From NCBI RefSeq assembly GCF_017565305.1, contig NZ_JAGEKP010000024.1, positions 1 through 64,000 on the forward strand: DNA of 64,000 nucleotides, given 5' to 3'. Below the pieces are notes generated by a model that worked only from the letters and a program-made list of their open reading frames with translations, searched no databases and was not told the DNA's origin. A program made the position numbers and the translations under genes. Position 1 is the first letter of the stretch; the number at the start of each line of letters is the position of its first letter. Below, one piece after another: positions 16,434-24,981 of the stretch. Source of the stretch: Leifsonia sp. TF02-11. Lineage in GTDB: Bacteria > Actinomycetota > Actinomycetes > Actinomycetales > Microbacteriaceae.

Positions 16434-16598
16434 GCTGTGTCCTTCACATCGGGCTGAGATGACGCGGTGGGTGCGTCGCCGACGTTAGGACCGGACCGGG
16501 TGCGGACGCACCCTCCACCGTCACAAACGGTTGCGGTTGTTAATACACGTCACACAGTTTGCGAACGGACGCGTTCGCGAGGCAGGAGCGCGCCGGCA
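16434..16598. promoter_or_regulatory. Operon leader with two palindromes
   Basis: This gap precedes the binding-protein gene. It holds GGGTGCG-GA-CGCACCC at 16498-16513 (7-bp arms) and GCGAAC-GGACGC-GTTCGC at 16561-16578 (6-bp arms), with an AT-richer stretch between them (TTGTTAATACACGTCACAC) that is the likely promoter region for the minus-strand operon. No regulator gene lies next to it. The palindromes are candidate operators only. Confidence 0.45.
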
Positions 16599-16802
16599 TC
16601 ATCGCCGGCTCGCCGCCCTGTCCGCTCCGGTGTCGCTGTCGAACTCGGGTCGCCACTCGTCGTGCTCGTGCGTGCGGCCGATCAGGCAGAGGCACGCCAC
16701 CGCGATCACGGTGTCGTCGCGCGCCGAGCGGAACAGCTCGACGTGGGGCTGCCGCTGCGCCGGCCGAGCCGACCGCGCCGGCGAGGAGATGGGGCGTGCC
16801 AT
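16599..16802 (-). CDS. Small hypothetical protein, probably leaderless
   Basis: A 67-codon ORF that I do not recognise. Its codons end in G or C in all but a handful of cases, as in the neighbouring genes, which argues for real coding. No ribosome-binding site precedes the ATG, but TACCCT lies 6 nt upstream, the position expected of a -10 box for a leaderless transcript. The product is mixed polar, with a central hydrophobic stretch VIAVACLCLIG around two Cys and a His/Asp/Glu-rich tail (RTHEHDEWRPEFDSD). It follows the esterase gene by 88 bp on the same strand. Confidence 0.45.
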   Translation of the reverse strand: MARPISSPARSARPAQRQPHVELFRSARDDTVIAVACLCLIGRTHEHDEWRPEFDSDTGADRAASRR

Positions 16803-16890
16803 ACCGTGAGGGTAGGCGCGGCAGGCAGGGAAACCGCTGGCCGCCAGCCGACAGTACGCCGACGCTGCGCCGTGAGATTCGTACGATTTC

Positions 16891-17742
16891 TCAGCTCGGC
16901 GTTGCCGGGGCGTTCCAGAGCCAGCGGAGCGCGTCGGGGAGGAGCACACCGCCGTGATTGGGGCTGTGGCCGCCGTCGCCGACGACGAGCCGGATGTCGT
17001 AGCCCGCGCGCGCGAAGGCGGCGGCGGTCTCGAGGTTCTCGGCGAACCAGTTGTCGTCGCGCCGGTTCCAGTTCAGGTCTCGGTGCGCCGCGTGCAGGAA
17101 CGCCCGGAGCTCCCTCCTGGACTCGGTGCGGGCGAGGGCGGGATACGGGTTGCCGCCGGGAAGCTGCGCGAAGCTCGCGTTGAAGGTGATGGCGCGTCCG
17201 AACGCGTCGGGCCGGGTCCAGACGGCCGCCAGCGCCGCATTGCCGCCGCTGCTCCCACCGCAGATCCCGCGCATCATCGGGTCGCTGGAGACGGAGAATC
17301 GCTTCTCGACCAGCGGCAGCACCTCCTCGAGCAGGAAGGCCGCGTAACGGTCGTCGACCGCGTCGTACTCGGCGTTGCGGTTCTTCGCGGGCGGCTCCTG
17401 GTCGGCGAAGACTCCCGGATCGACGAAGACGCCCACCATCGGCGGCAGCTCGCCGCCCGCGGCGAGGTTGTCGAGGACGATACCGCCGCGCACGTCGCCG
17501 TCGGGGTCGAGGTACCACCAGCCGTCGGTGAAGAACATGACCGCGCTTTCCGTCGCGTCCGACAGGCCGGCCGGTCGGTGCAGCCACACGCTCCGCGAGG
17601 TGCCGGGAAAGCGTGCGCTGTCGCTCAGGCGCAGCTCTTCGATCGCACCGGGGACGACACCGGGCCGCCGCATCGAATCCGGACCGTACGCGTAGTCGAC
17701 GGCGTCCTGCGACACCGGCAACGGCGCGTACGGGATGCTCAC
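16891..17742 (-). CDS. Esterase, enterochelin-esterase-like alpha/beta hydrolase
   Basis: A 283-residue alpha/beta hydrolase of the esterase D/enterochelin esterase type (PF00756). The nucleophile elbow is GICGGSSGGNAAL (Ser near residue 165), preceded by MMRGI; the likely His is in GDGGHSPNHGG near the C-terminus. No signal peptide. GTG at 17742 overlaps the stop of the ROK kinase gene (GTGA), so the two are co-translated. It may hydrolyse a sugar ester or ferric-siderophore-like ester; the kinase neighbour favours a carbohydrate substrate, but this is weak. Confidence 0.85.
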   Translation of the reverse strand: MSIPYAPLPVSQDAVDYAYGPDSMRRPGVVPGAIEELRLSDSARFPGTSRSVWLHRPAGLSDATESAVMFFTDGWWYLDPDGDVRGGIVLDNLAAGGELPPMVGVFVDPGVFADQEPPAKNRNAEYDAVDDRYAAFLLEEVLPLVEKRFSVSSDPMMRGICGGSSGGNAALAAVWTRPDAFGRAITFNASFAQLPGGNPYPALARTESRRELRAFLHAAHRDLNWNRRDDNWFAENLETAAAFARAGYDIRLVVGDGGHSPNHGGVLLPDALRWLWNAPATPS

Positions 17743-18623
17743 GAGACCAGGTCGGCGGCCAGGCTGAGCGCCCCGACCAGGCCCGACTTCCCCTCGAGGC
17801 CCGGAGCGACGAGGAGGTCGCGCGGGTCGCCGGTGGCGACCTGCGGCGGGCCGTAGCCTCCCGCGATCGCCGTCAGCGCCGGTCGGGTGCGCTCGAGGAG
17901 CCCCGGCGCCAGCATGACGCCGCCGCCGAGCACGAGGCGGTCGAGGCCGAGAGTGAGCACCGTCGTCCAGGCGAGCTGCGCGATGTAGTAGGCGAGGATG
18001 TCGAACGCCTCGTCCTTCTGATCCGCGGGGAACGACGACGCGTCGACTCCCCAGCGGGCGAGCACGGCCGGCCCGGCGGTGAGGCCCTCCAGGCAGTCGC
18101 CGTGATACGGGCAGTGGCCCTCGAACCGGTCGGCCGGGTGCCGGCGGACCAGCAGGTGGCCGAGCTCCGGCCAGCCGTTGCCGGTGAGCGGCTGGCCGTC
18201 GACCACCAGGCCGACGCCCACGCCGGTGCCGATCGTCGCGTAGCCGACGTTGCGCGCACCGCGCGCGGCCCCGGCCCGGGACTCGCCGATCGCGGCGCCG
18301 GTCACATCGCTGACGAAGGCAGCGGGCGCCTTCGCCGCGTCACGCACGGCGGAGAGCACGTCCGTGTCCTTCCAGCCCGGCTTGGGGGTGGAGGTCACGA
18401 AGCCGTAGTGCGGGGAGGCCGGGTCGGCGTCGACGGGACCGAAGGAGGCGATGCCGACGGCCTCCACCGGTCCGACCTCCGCGAGGAAGTCGGCGATCCG
18501 GCCGAGCGTCTCCTCGGGCGTGGTGGTCGGGAACCGTCGGATCGACCGGGGCTCGGTCAGGTTCTCCCGGTCGGCGACACCGCAGACGATCTTCGTTCCG
18601 CCGGTCTCGATCCCTGCGATCAT
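17739..18623 (-). CDS. ROK-family sugar kinase (fructokinase-like)
   Basis: A 294-residue ROK kinase. The N-terminal phosphate-1 loop is AGIETGGTKIVCGV, the catalytic region SDVTGAAIGESRAG follows, and GYATIGTGVGVGLVVDG and the zinc-type GHLLVRRHPADRFEGHCPYHGDCLEGLTAG segment (H-x-C/C-x4-C pattern) match bacterial fructokinases such as YdhR/ScrK-type ROK proteins. ATG at 18623 is preceded by AAGGGT at good spacing; a longer frame start at 18659 lacks one. Phosphorylates fructose or a related hexose with ATP in the cytoplasm. Operon with the esterase. Confidence 0.88.
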   Translation of the reverse strand: MIAGIETGGTKIVCGVADRENLTEPRSIRRFPTTTPEETLGRIADFLAEVGPVEAVGIASFGPVDADPASPHYGFVTSTPKPGWKDTDVLSAVRDAAKAPAAFVSDVTGAAIGESRAGAARGARNVGYATIGTGVGVGLVVDGQPLTGNGWPELGHLLVRRHPADRFEGHCPYHGDCLEGLTAGPAVLARWGVDASSFPADQKDEAFDILAYYIAQLAWTTVLTLGLDRLVLGGGVMLAPGLLERTRPALTAIAGGYGPPQVATGDPRDLLVAPGLEGKSGLVGALSLAADLVS

Positions 18624-18668
18624 CGCGCACCCTTCGCTCACAGCACCTGGCGCGTCCACACGCGCCCC

Positions 18669-19592
18669 TCAGAGAACGCTAGTCGACCCGGAACCGTCCT
18701 CGCGCACGTCGAGGGCCCGGGTGAGGGCGGCGCGGAAGGCGGTGACGGCGGGGTGGGCGACCCGCGCGGCGCGGGTCAGGGTGAAGAGCATGCGCTCGGG
18801 ACGGCCGGGAAGCTCGACCAGGCGCACTCCCCGTGAGTTCTCGGCGCCGAGCAGGTCGGGCAGGATCGCCACGGCGTGACCGGTGCGCACCAGGTGAACG
18901 TGCGTGATCAGGTCGACGCCGTCGAAGCGCACCTCCGGCTCGAACCCGGCGCTGCGGCAGACGTCGCGCGACCAGTCGCCCGGCGCCGTCCCCTCCGGGT
19001 CGAGCGCCCACGCCGCCGCGGCGACACCGCGTAGACCGGTCGCCGTGCTCCAGGGGCCGTGCTCGGGCGTCGCGAGGCGCAGTCGGTCGCCGCGCAGGTC
19101 TTCGCGGTGCAGCCGATCGCTCGGCGGAACGGGTCGACCGGGGTACTCCTCCCCCAGCACCACGTCGAAATCGCCGACCTGGAGGCCGGAGGTCGCCTCG
19201 GCGGCCTGCACCTGGGCGACGTCCACGCGCAGCTCGGGATGACGCCCGGCCAGGTCGGTCAACACGGCCGGCTGCACCGACAGCGCCACCGTCTGGAAGG
19301 TGGCCACCCGCAGCACGCCGGCGACGCTGTCCCTAGCCGCGGCGAGCGCCGACTCCGCGGCCTCCAGCTCGGCCAGGGCGACGCGCGCGAACCGGAGCAG
19401 GAGGTGCGCGTCGGCGGTGAGGCGCACCCCGCGGCCGACGGGCTCGAGCAGCCGCACGCCGACCTCCCGCTCGAGTTGCGTCAGCTGCTCGGACACCGAG
19501 GACGGCGCGAACGACAGCGCCTGCGCCACGGCGGCGAGCGTGCCGCGGCGGTCGAGCTCGTCGAGCAGGGCGAGGCGGTGGAGGTTGTACAC
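18669..19592 (-). CDS. LysR-family transcriptional regulator
   Basis: A 307-residue LysR regulator: winged HTH in residues ~1-60 (LLDELDRRGTLAAVAQALSFAPSSVSEQLTQLE), then an effector domain from ~90. It is divergent from the EamA exporter, and an 11-bp-arm perfect palindrome in the 88-bp gap is its probable binding site. The likely target is therefore the exporter and its own gene. LysR-EamA divergent pairs commonly control amino-acid or metabolite export. Confidence 0.92.
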   Translation of the reverse strand: MYNLHRLALLDELDRRGTLAAVAQALSFAPSSVSEQLTQLEREVGVRLLEPVGRGVRLTADAHLLLRFARVALAELEAAESALAAARDSVAGVLRVATFQTVALSVQPAVLTDLAGRHPELRVDVAQVQAAEATSGLQVGDFDVVLGEEYPGRPVPPSDRLHREDLRGDRLRLATPEHGPWSTATGLRGVAAAAWALDPEGTAPGDWSRDVCRSAGFEPEVRFDGVDLITHVHLVRTGHAVAILPDLLGAENSRGVRLVELPGRPERMLFTLTRAARVAHPAVTAFRAALTRALDVREDGSGSTSVL

Positions 19593-19612
19593 GACGTCCC
19601 TCTCCTCATCGG

Positions 19613-19640
19613 TGTTTCCGACGATTATACGTCGGAAACA
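19613..19640. promoter_or_regulatory. LysR operator overlapping a consensus -10 box
   Basis: The arm TGTTTCCGACG (19613-19623) is perfectly mirrored at 19630-19640 around the 6-nt centre ATTATA. Read on the minus strand the centre is TATAAT, an exact -10 box correctly placed for the LysR gene (start 19592). The regulator bound here would block its own promoter and could contact RNA polymerase at the exporter promoter, the usual LysR arrangement. The T-N-A pattern of LysR boxes is met. Confidence 0.8.
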
Positions 19641-19680
19641 TCCGCTGGACCGACGTTACCGATGTCTCCAGGATGGAAGG

Positions 19681-20595
19681 GTGAACTCCCTCTCCCGCAC
19701 CCCGGTCGCCGCGCTGATGGTCGTCGGCTCCTGTGTGTCCCTGCAGTTCGGCGCGGGCATCGCGACCCCGCTGTTCGCGCTCCTCGGGCCGGCGTTCACG
19801 ACCACCGCTCGCCTCCTGATCGCCGGGATCGTGCTCGCGGTCGTGTTCCGTCCGCGGTTCTGGAGCTGGAAGCGCCGGCAGTGGCGTGCCGTCCTCCTGT
19901 TCGGGGTGGCGATGGCCGGCATGAACGGCTGCTTCTACGCGGCCATCGACCGGATCCCGCTCGGGATCGCCGTGACGATCGAGTTCATCGGGCCGCTCGC
20001 CCTCGCAGCGGTCCTCTCGCGGCGGCTGCGCGATCTCGGCTGGGTGCTGCTGGCGGCTGCCGCGATCGTCGTGCTCGGTGTCGACGGCGCCGGCGACGGG
20101 CGCGCCCTCGATCCGATCGGCATCCTCTTCGCCCTCGCAGCCGGAGCGTTCTGGGCGGGCTACATCCTCGCCGGATCGCGCGTCGGCGCTCTCGTCCCCG
20201 GTCACGGCGCCCTCGCGGCCGCGGTGCTGGTGGGCGCGGTGGTCGTCGCCCCCTTCGGTGCGGCCTCCGTCGGCTCGTTGGTGACGCACCCCGCCGCGCT
20301 GGCGGGGTTGGCGGCGGTCGCGTTGCTGTCGTCGGTCATCCCGTACTCGCTGGAGTTCGCATCCATGCGCCGGCTCGACGCCCGGACCTTCGGGGTGCTG
20401 CTCAGCCTGGAGCCGGTCGTGGCGACTCTCGCCGGCTGGATGCTGCTGGGGCAGACGGTCACCTGGCTTCACGTCGTGGCCATGGCGGCGGTCGTCGTCG
20501 CCTCCACCGGCTCGACCCTGAGCGCCGCCCAGCGCGCGGATCCCCGCCCGGAGGTCGCCGAGGGGCACGCAAGCGCCCCGAAAGCGCTCGTCTAG
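19681..20595 (+). CDS. EamA-family exporter (RhtA-like)
   Basis: A 304-residue drug/metabolite transporter superfamily protein with about 10 membrane segments in two EamA repeats; the second begins around PIGILFALAAGAFWAGYILAG and ends with the typical LEPVVATLAGWMLLGQTVT. Similar proteins export threonine/homoserine (RhtA) or other metabolites. GTG at 19681 is preceded by AGGATGGAAGG. Divergent from and probably controlled by the LysR gene. Confidence 0.88.
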   Translation: MNSLSRTPVAALMVVGSCVSLQFGAGIATPLFALLGPAFTTTARLLIAGIVLAVVFRPRFWSWKRRQWRAVLLFGVAMAGMNGCFYAAIDRIPLGIAVTIEFIGPLALAAVLSRRLRDLGWVLLAAAAIVVLGVDGAGDGRALDPIGILFALAAGAFWAGYILAGSRVGALVPGHGALAAAVLVGAVVVAPFGAASVGSLVTHPAALAGLAAVALLSSVIPYSLEFASMRRLDARTFGVLLSLEPVVATLAGWMLLGQTVTWLHVVAMAAVVVASTGSTLSAAQRADPRPEVAEGHASAPKALV

Positions 20596-20611
20596 GGGCA
20601 CATACGTGCCC
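20596..20611. terminator. Short GGGCAC/GTGCCC hairpin
   Basis: GGGCAC (20596-20601) and GTGCCC (20606-20611) flank a 4-nt ATAC loop immediately after the exporter stop. Stem of 6 bp, no T-run; possibly a weak terminator or processing site. Its arms match the outer ends of the much longer inverted repeats at 48.0-50.3 kb. Confidence 0.4.
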
Positions 20612-20662
20612 TTCGGCACGGTGGGCATTGCCGGGGAGCGGCGCGCGGAGCAGGCTGGGGGC

Positions 20663-21547
20663 ATGAGCACGGGAGAGCGCGCAGCGAAGCCGCGGCGGCT
20701 GCCGCGCCGGCCGGCCTCGAGCCTGTCGGAGCACTGGACGCGGATCGACGGCGTCGATGTCTTCTACCGGGAGGCTCCCGGCCCGGCCGGTGCCCGCACC
20801 ATGATGCACGTGCACGGCTTCGGGCTCTCCGGGCGGTACCTGCTGCCGACCGCCGAGCGTTTGGTGCACACCTTCCACACGCTGGTCCCCGATCTGCCGG
20901 GCTTCGGCCGCAGCGGCGGCTCGCCCCGCGGACTCGCCGTACCTGACCTGGCGCACGCCGCCGTGCGGTTCCTCGACGACCGCGGCGTCGAGAAGGCGAC
21001 CCTCGTCGGCAACTCGATGGGCTGCCCGGTGATCCTGGAGTTCGCGCACCACTATCCCGACCGGATCGACCGGGCCGTCCTGGTGTCGCCGGCGGGCGGC
21101 GCGTACAACCGTCCCATGACCCGGGCCGTCCTGCAGCTCGCCAAAGACGGCGGCCGCGAGCCCATGCGGATGGTGAAGGTCGCGGTTCCGGACTACCTGC
21201 GCTTCGGCGTCGCGAGCACGGTCATCATGTTCGACGCGCTCACCAACTATCCGTCCCTCGAGCGGTTGCTGGAGCTGACCGTGCCGACCCTGGTCGTGAT
21301 CGGCGACCGCGACCCGCTGATGCCCGACCCGGAGCGGGTGCGCGAGCTCGTGGCCGAGACGGACGACCACGTGGTGATCGTCCGGCTCGAGGGCGCGGCG
21401 CACGCGATCAACTTCAGCGAGCCCGACGAGCTCGCGTACCTGATCGAACAGTTCATGGCCGACCGTCCGATCGTGCAGGGCGCGACCCCCGCACAGCGCT
21501 CGTACGAGATCCACCGCAGCCGCCACCTCCCCGCCCCCGGCGAGTGA
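20663..21547 (+). CDS. Alpha/beta hydrolase
   Basis: A 294-residue alpha/beta hydrolase. The oxyanion-hole strand is MMHVHGFGLSG, the nucleophile elbow VGNSMGCPV, the acid is in VIGDRDPLMPD and the His in EGAAHAINFSEPDEL. This set is typical of C-C bond hydrolases and esterases of the BphD/MhpC-like branch, and the gene lies next to the hpa ring-cleavage cluster, though convergent with it. ATG at 20663 follows CTGGGGG; the longer frame start at 20606 is unlikely. Substrate unknown. Confidence 0.87.
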   Translation: MSTGERAAKPRRLPRRPASSLSEHWTRIDGVDVFYREAPGPAGARTMMHVHGFGLSGRYLLPTAERLVHTFHTLVPDLPGFGRSGGSPRGLAVPDLAHAAVRFLDDRGVEKATLVGNSMGCPVILEFAHHYPDRIDRAVLVSPAGGAYNRPMTRAVLQLAKDGGREPMRMVKVAVPDYLRFGVASTVIMFDALTNYPSLERLLELTVPTLVVIGDRDPLMPDPERVRELVAETDDHVVIVRLEGAAHAINFSEPDELAYLIEQFMADRPIVQGATPAQRSYEIHRSRHLPAPGE

Positions 21548-21571
21548 CCGAAGGCGGGGAGGAGGCGCGCG

Positions 21572-22705
21572 TCAGACCTGCGCGCCGAGCTTGAAGCCCT
21601 GAGGCTGGTCGTCCTTGCGGGTGTACGAGAAGCCGTCGGCGCCGATGGTGACCTCCATCTCGGAGTCGTCGGTGCGCGTGGTGAGCGGCTGCGGGTTGCC
21701 GTCGAGGTCGAGCACGAGCGAGGCGTCGGTGTACCAGGAGGGCACGACCGGGTTGCCCCACCAGTCGCGGCGCTGGTTGTCGTGCACGTCCCAGGTGACG
21801 ACGGGGTTGTCGGGGTCGCCCGTGTAGTAGTCCTGCGTGTAGATCTCGACGCGGTGGCCGTCGGGGTCGCGCACGTACAGGTAGAACGCGTTGGAGACGC
21901 CGTGCCGGCCGGGGCCGCGCTCGATCACGTCGCTCATGCGCAGGGCGCCGAGCTTGTCGCAGATGGCGATGATGTTGTGCTTCTCGTGCGTGGCGAACGC
22001 GACGTGGTGCATGCGCGGCCCGTCGCCGCCTGTCATGGCGGTGTCGTGCACGGTCGGCTTGCGGCGCATCCACGCCGCGTAGGTGGTGCCGGCCTCGTCC
22101 TGGATGTCCTCCGTGACACGGAAGCCGAGATCCTCCATGTACTTGACGGCGCGCGGCACGTCGGGCGTGACCTGGTTGAAGTGGTCGAGCCGGACCAGGG
22201 CGCCCGGGGTGTAGAGGTCGTACCGCCAGGCCAGCCGCTCCACGTGCTCGACCTCGTGGAAGAACTCGTACGGGAAGCCGAGCGGGTCCTCCACGCGGAC
22301 GCTGTCGCCGACGCCCTTCGTGAAGCCCTCCGCACGCCGCTCGACGCGGCAGCCGAGCTCGGTGTAGAACGCCACGGCGCGATCGAGGTCCTCCGGGGTG
22401 CGCACCCGGTAGGCGAACGCGGCGACCGCGGCGATCGGCCCCTTGCGCAGCACGAGATTGTGGTGGATGAACTCCTCGAAGCTGCGCAGGTAGACGGTGT
22501 TCTCGTCCTCCTCGGTCACGACGAGGTCGAGCACGTTCACGTAGAAGTTGCGGCTGGCCTCGAGGTCGGTGACCACGATCTCCATGTACGCGCAGCGGAC
22601 GATGTCCGGCGGGGTGGCCTTCGGGGTCGGGATGCGGTCGATCGGTGCCGGGATCGGGTCGGTCAGGCCGACCACGGGCTCCGGGCCGTCGGGGGTGATG
22701 CTCAT
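21572..22705 (-). CDS. hpaD: Homoprotocatechuate 2,3-dioxygenase
   Basis: Opens the ring of 3,4-dihydroxyphenylacetate next to the hydroxyls (extradiol). The 377-residue product resembles the Brevibacterium-type enzyme (about 365 residues) with two vicinal-oxygen-chelate modules: the N-terminal one begins CAYMEIVVTDLEASRNFYV, and the C-terminal one holds the metal site. Likely metal ligands are the His in VRLDHFNQV, a His in RMHHVAFATH and the Glu in HRVEIYTQDYY, matching the 2-His-1-carboxylate set. ATG at 22705 was chosen because the upstream frame is only a shadow of hpaE. Last gene of the hpa operon. Confidence 0.95.
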   Translation of the reverse strand: MSITPDGPEPVVGLTDPIPAPIDRIPTPKATPPDIVRCAYMEIVVTDLEASRNFYVNVLDLVVTEEDENTVYLRSFEEFIHHNLVLRKGPIAAVAAFAYRVRTPEDLDRAVAFYTELGCRVERRAEGFTKGVGDSVRVEDPLGFPYEFFHEVEHVERLAWRYDLYTPGALVRLDHFNQVTPDVPRAVKYMEDLGFRVTEDIQDEAGTTYAAWMRRKPTVHDTAMTGGDGPRMHHVAFATHEKHNIIAICDKLGALRMSDVIERGPGRHGVSNAFYLYVRDPDGHRVEIYTQDYYTGDPDNPVVTWDVHDNQRRDWWGNPVVPSWYTDASLVLDLDGNPQPLTTRTDDSEMEVTIGADGFSYTRKDDQPQGFKLGAQV

Positions 22706-22752
22706 GGTGCTGGTTCCTCTTCTTCGAGTGCGGTCTGGGTGGATCGGATGCG

Positions 22753-24249
22753 TCAGTTCGCGCCGAACCGGGCGGTGTGCACCGGCCCGAGCGTGATGTG
22801 CACGGCCTGCTGGTCGGTGTAGAAGTCGATGGAGCGGTAGCCGCCCTCGTGGCCGAGGCCGGACGCCTTCACACCGCCGAACGGGGTGCGGAGGTCGCGG
22901 ACGTTGTGCGAGTTGAGCCACACCATCCCGGCCTCCACGTTCTGGGCGAAGGTGTGCGCGCGCTCCAGGTCATTGGTCCAGAGGTAGGCGGCGAGGCCGT
23001 AGCGGACGCCGTTGGCGAGCTTCAGAGCCTCCTCGTCGGAGTCGAACGGGGTGATCGCGACGACAGGGCCGAAGATCTCCTCCTGGAAGATCCTGGCCTC
23101 CGGAGCGACGTCGGCGAAGACGGTCGGCGCGACGTAGTTGCCGTGCTCCAGCCCCTCCGGGCGGCCACCGCCGGCGAGCAGGCGACCCTCCGACTTGCCG
23201 ATCTCGACGTAGCTCATCACCTTGTCGAAGTGCTCGGGGTGCACCAGCGCGCCGACCTCGGTCTTCGGGTCGTGCGGGTCGCCGACGACGATGTTCTTCG
23301 CTCGGGCGGCGTAGCGCTCGCAGAACTCGTCGTAGATCGACCGCTCGACGAGGATGCGGGAGCCGGCGGTGCAGCGCTCGCCGTTCAGCGAGAAGACGCC
23401 GAACAGGGTCGAGTCGATCGCGGCGTCGAGGTCGGCGTCGGCGAAGACGACGGCGGGCGACTTGCCGCCGAGCTCCATCGACAGGCCCTTCAAGAAGGGA
23501 GCGGCGTTGGCGAAGATCAGCTGGCCGGTGCGGCTCTCGCCGGTGAAGGAGATGAGCGGGACGTCCGGGTGCTTGACCAGCGCGTCGCCGGCCTCCTCGC
23601 CGAGGCCGTTGACCAGGTTGAAGACGCCGTCCGGCACACCGGCCTCGCGGAAGATCTCGGCCCAGAGGCTCGCCGACAGCGGCGTGAACTCGGCCGGCTT
23701 GAGCACGACCGTGTTGCCGGTCGCCAGCGCGGGAGCGAGCTTCCAGCTCTCCAGCATGAACGGCGTGTTCCACGGGGTGATCAGACCGGCGACGCCGATC
23801 GGCTTGCGGTTGACGTAGTTGAGCTGGCTGCCCGGAACCTTGTAGGCGTCGTCGGCCTGGGCGACGATCAGGTCGGCGAAGAACCGGAAGTTCTCCGCGG
23901 CCCGGCGCGCCTGGCCGAGCGCCTGGGTGATCGGCAGGCCGGTGTCGAAGGTCTCGAGCTCGGCGAGCCTCGCGTCCTGCGCCTCCACGGCGTCGGCGAT
24001 GCGGTTCAGCACGCGGGCGCGCTCGCGCGGCTTCATCCGCGGCCACGGGCCCTCCTTGAACGCGCGGGTGGCGGCGGCGACGGCGAGGTCGATGTCCTCC
24101 TTCTGCCCGGCGGCGGCCTGCACGTAGGTCTGGTTCGACACCGGGTCGAGCACGTCGAAGGTCTTGCCGGAGACGCTGTCGACGAACTTCCCGTCGATGA
24201 AGTGCTGGATGGTCGTGGGGAGGTTCTCGGGAACGTAGTGCTGCGCCAT
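22753..24249 (-). CDS. hpaE: 5-carboxymethyl-2-hydroxymuconate semialdehyde dehydrogenase
   Basis: Oxidises the HpaD product with NAD+. The 498-residue product has all aldehyde dehydrogenase marks: the NAD-binding IGVAGLITPWNTPFML, the catalytic Glu in LSMELGGKSP, and the nucleophile Cys in SLNGERCTAGSR. Assignment to HpaE comes from close overall match to that branch and from the position between GntR and hpaD. 47 bp from hpaD; same transcript. Confidence 0.93.
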   Translation of the reverse strand: MAQHYVPENLPTTIQHFIDGKFVDSVSGKTFDVLDPVSNQTYVQAAAGQKEDIDLAVAAATRAFKEGPWPRMKPRERARVLNRIADAVEAQDARLAELETFDTGLPITQALGQARRAAENFRFFADLIVAQADDAYKVPGSQLNYVNRKPIGVAGLITPWNTPFMLESWKLAPALATGNTVVLKPAEFTPLSASLWAEIFREAGVPDGVFNLVNGLGEEAGDALVKHPDVPLISFTGESRTGQLIFANAAPFLKGLSMELGGKSPAVVFADADLDAAIDSTLFGVFSLNGERCTAGSRILVERSIYDEFCERYAARAKNIVVGDPHDPKTEVGALVHPEHFDKVMSYVEIGKSEGRLLAGGGRPEGLEHGNYVAPTVFADVAPEARIFQEEIFGPVVAITPFDSDEEALKLANGVRYGLAAYLWTNDLERAHTFAQNVEAGMVWLNSHNVRDLRTPFGGVKASGLGHEGGYRSIDFYTDQQAVHITLGPVHTARFGAN

Positions 24250-24282
24250 GCGCTGGCTCCTTCTTACTGGGCTGGGCTGAGG

Positions 24283-24981
24283 TCAGTGGTGGGTGTGCTC
24301 GTCCTGGTACGCGTGGAAGGCGTCCAGGGTGGCGAGTCGGTGCCGGCGGGCGGCGAGCTCGATCTCGAGCGGCTCCGCTCCCGACTCGATCAGGGCCACG
24401 ATGTGCTCGTGCTCGGCGACCGACTCGCGGGCACGGCCGGGCACGAAGCTGAAGACGGAGTCGCGGAGCACGGCGAGCCGGTTCCAGCCGCGGTGCACGA
24501 GGTCGAGGATGTGCGGGTTCGGGCACTCCTCGAACAGCACGGAGTGGAACTCCTGGTTGAGCTGCGTGAAGCGGTGCGGGTCGAAACCGTCGAGGCTCGC
24601 GATCATCGCCTCGTTGACCTGGCGCGCACGGCGCAGGTGCTCGGCGGTGAGGCGCGGCGCGGAGAGCTGCGTCGCCGCGCCCTCCACGAGAGCGAGGGTC
24701 TCCATCGTGTACGTGTACTCGGTCGGGTGCAGGAAGGCGACCTGGGCGCCGACGTTCTTCTCGAACGTCACCAGCCCCTCGGCCTCCAGCCGCCGGATCG
24801 CCTCGCGCACCGGCACGACGCTGATGCCGAGCTCGCCGGCGATCGACCCGAGCACCAGCCGGTAGCCGGAGACGTACCGGTCGTCCTCGATCCGTTCGCG
24901 GATGAACTCGTAGGCGAGCTGCGACTTGCTCGGGGCGACGGCCTTCAGGGCCGGGTCGGCCCTCAGCGCTGTGTCAGCCAT
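24283..24981 (-). CDS. GntR-family (FCD-type) regulator of the hpa genes
   Basis: A 232-residue GntR regulator. The winged helix at ~15-85 (SQLAYEFIRERIEDDRY ... VPVREAIRRLEAEGLV) is followed by an all-helical FCD effector domain with metal-site residues in LNQEFHSVLFE, EHEHIVALI and ARRHRLATL. Its start overlaps the end of the FAH-RraA gene by 19 nt, so it is produced with the pathway and is likely an autoregulated repressor responding to a pathway acid. In enterobacteria the hpa regulator is a MarR protein (HpaR), so this is a different solution. Candidate operators sit at 26450, 28123 and 59197. Confidence 0.9.
   Translation of the reverse strand: MADTALRADPALKAVAPSKSQLAYEFIRERIEDDRYVSGYRLVLGSIAGELGISVVPVREAIRRLEAEGLVTFEKNVGAQVAFLHPTEYTYTMETLALVEGAATQLSAPRLTAEHLRRARQVNEAMIASLDGFDPHRFTQLNQEFHSVLFEECPNPHILDLVHRGWNRLAVLRDSVFSFVPGRARESVAEHEHIVALIESGAEPLEIELAARRHRLATLDAFHAYQDEHTHH

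Noticed and set aside
13686-16457. 923-codon ORF opposite the liv-type genes
   Set aside because: Antisense shadow of the fused permease and binding-protein genes; no domain, His/Arg/Glu-rich.
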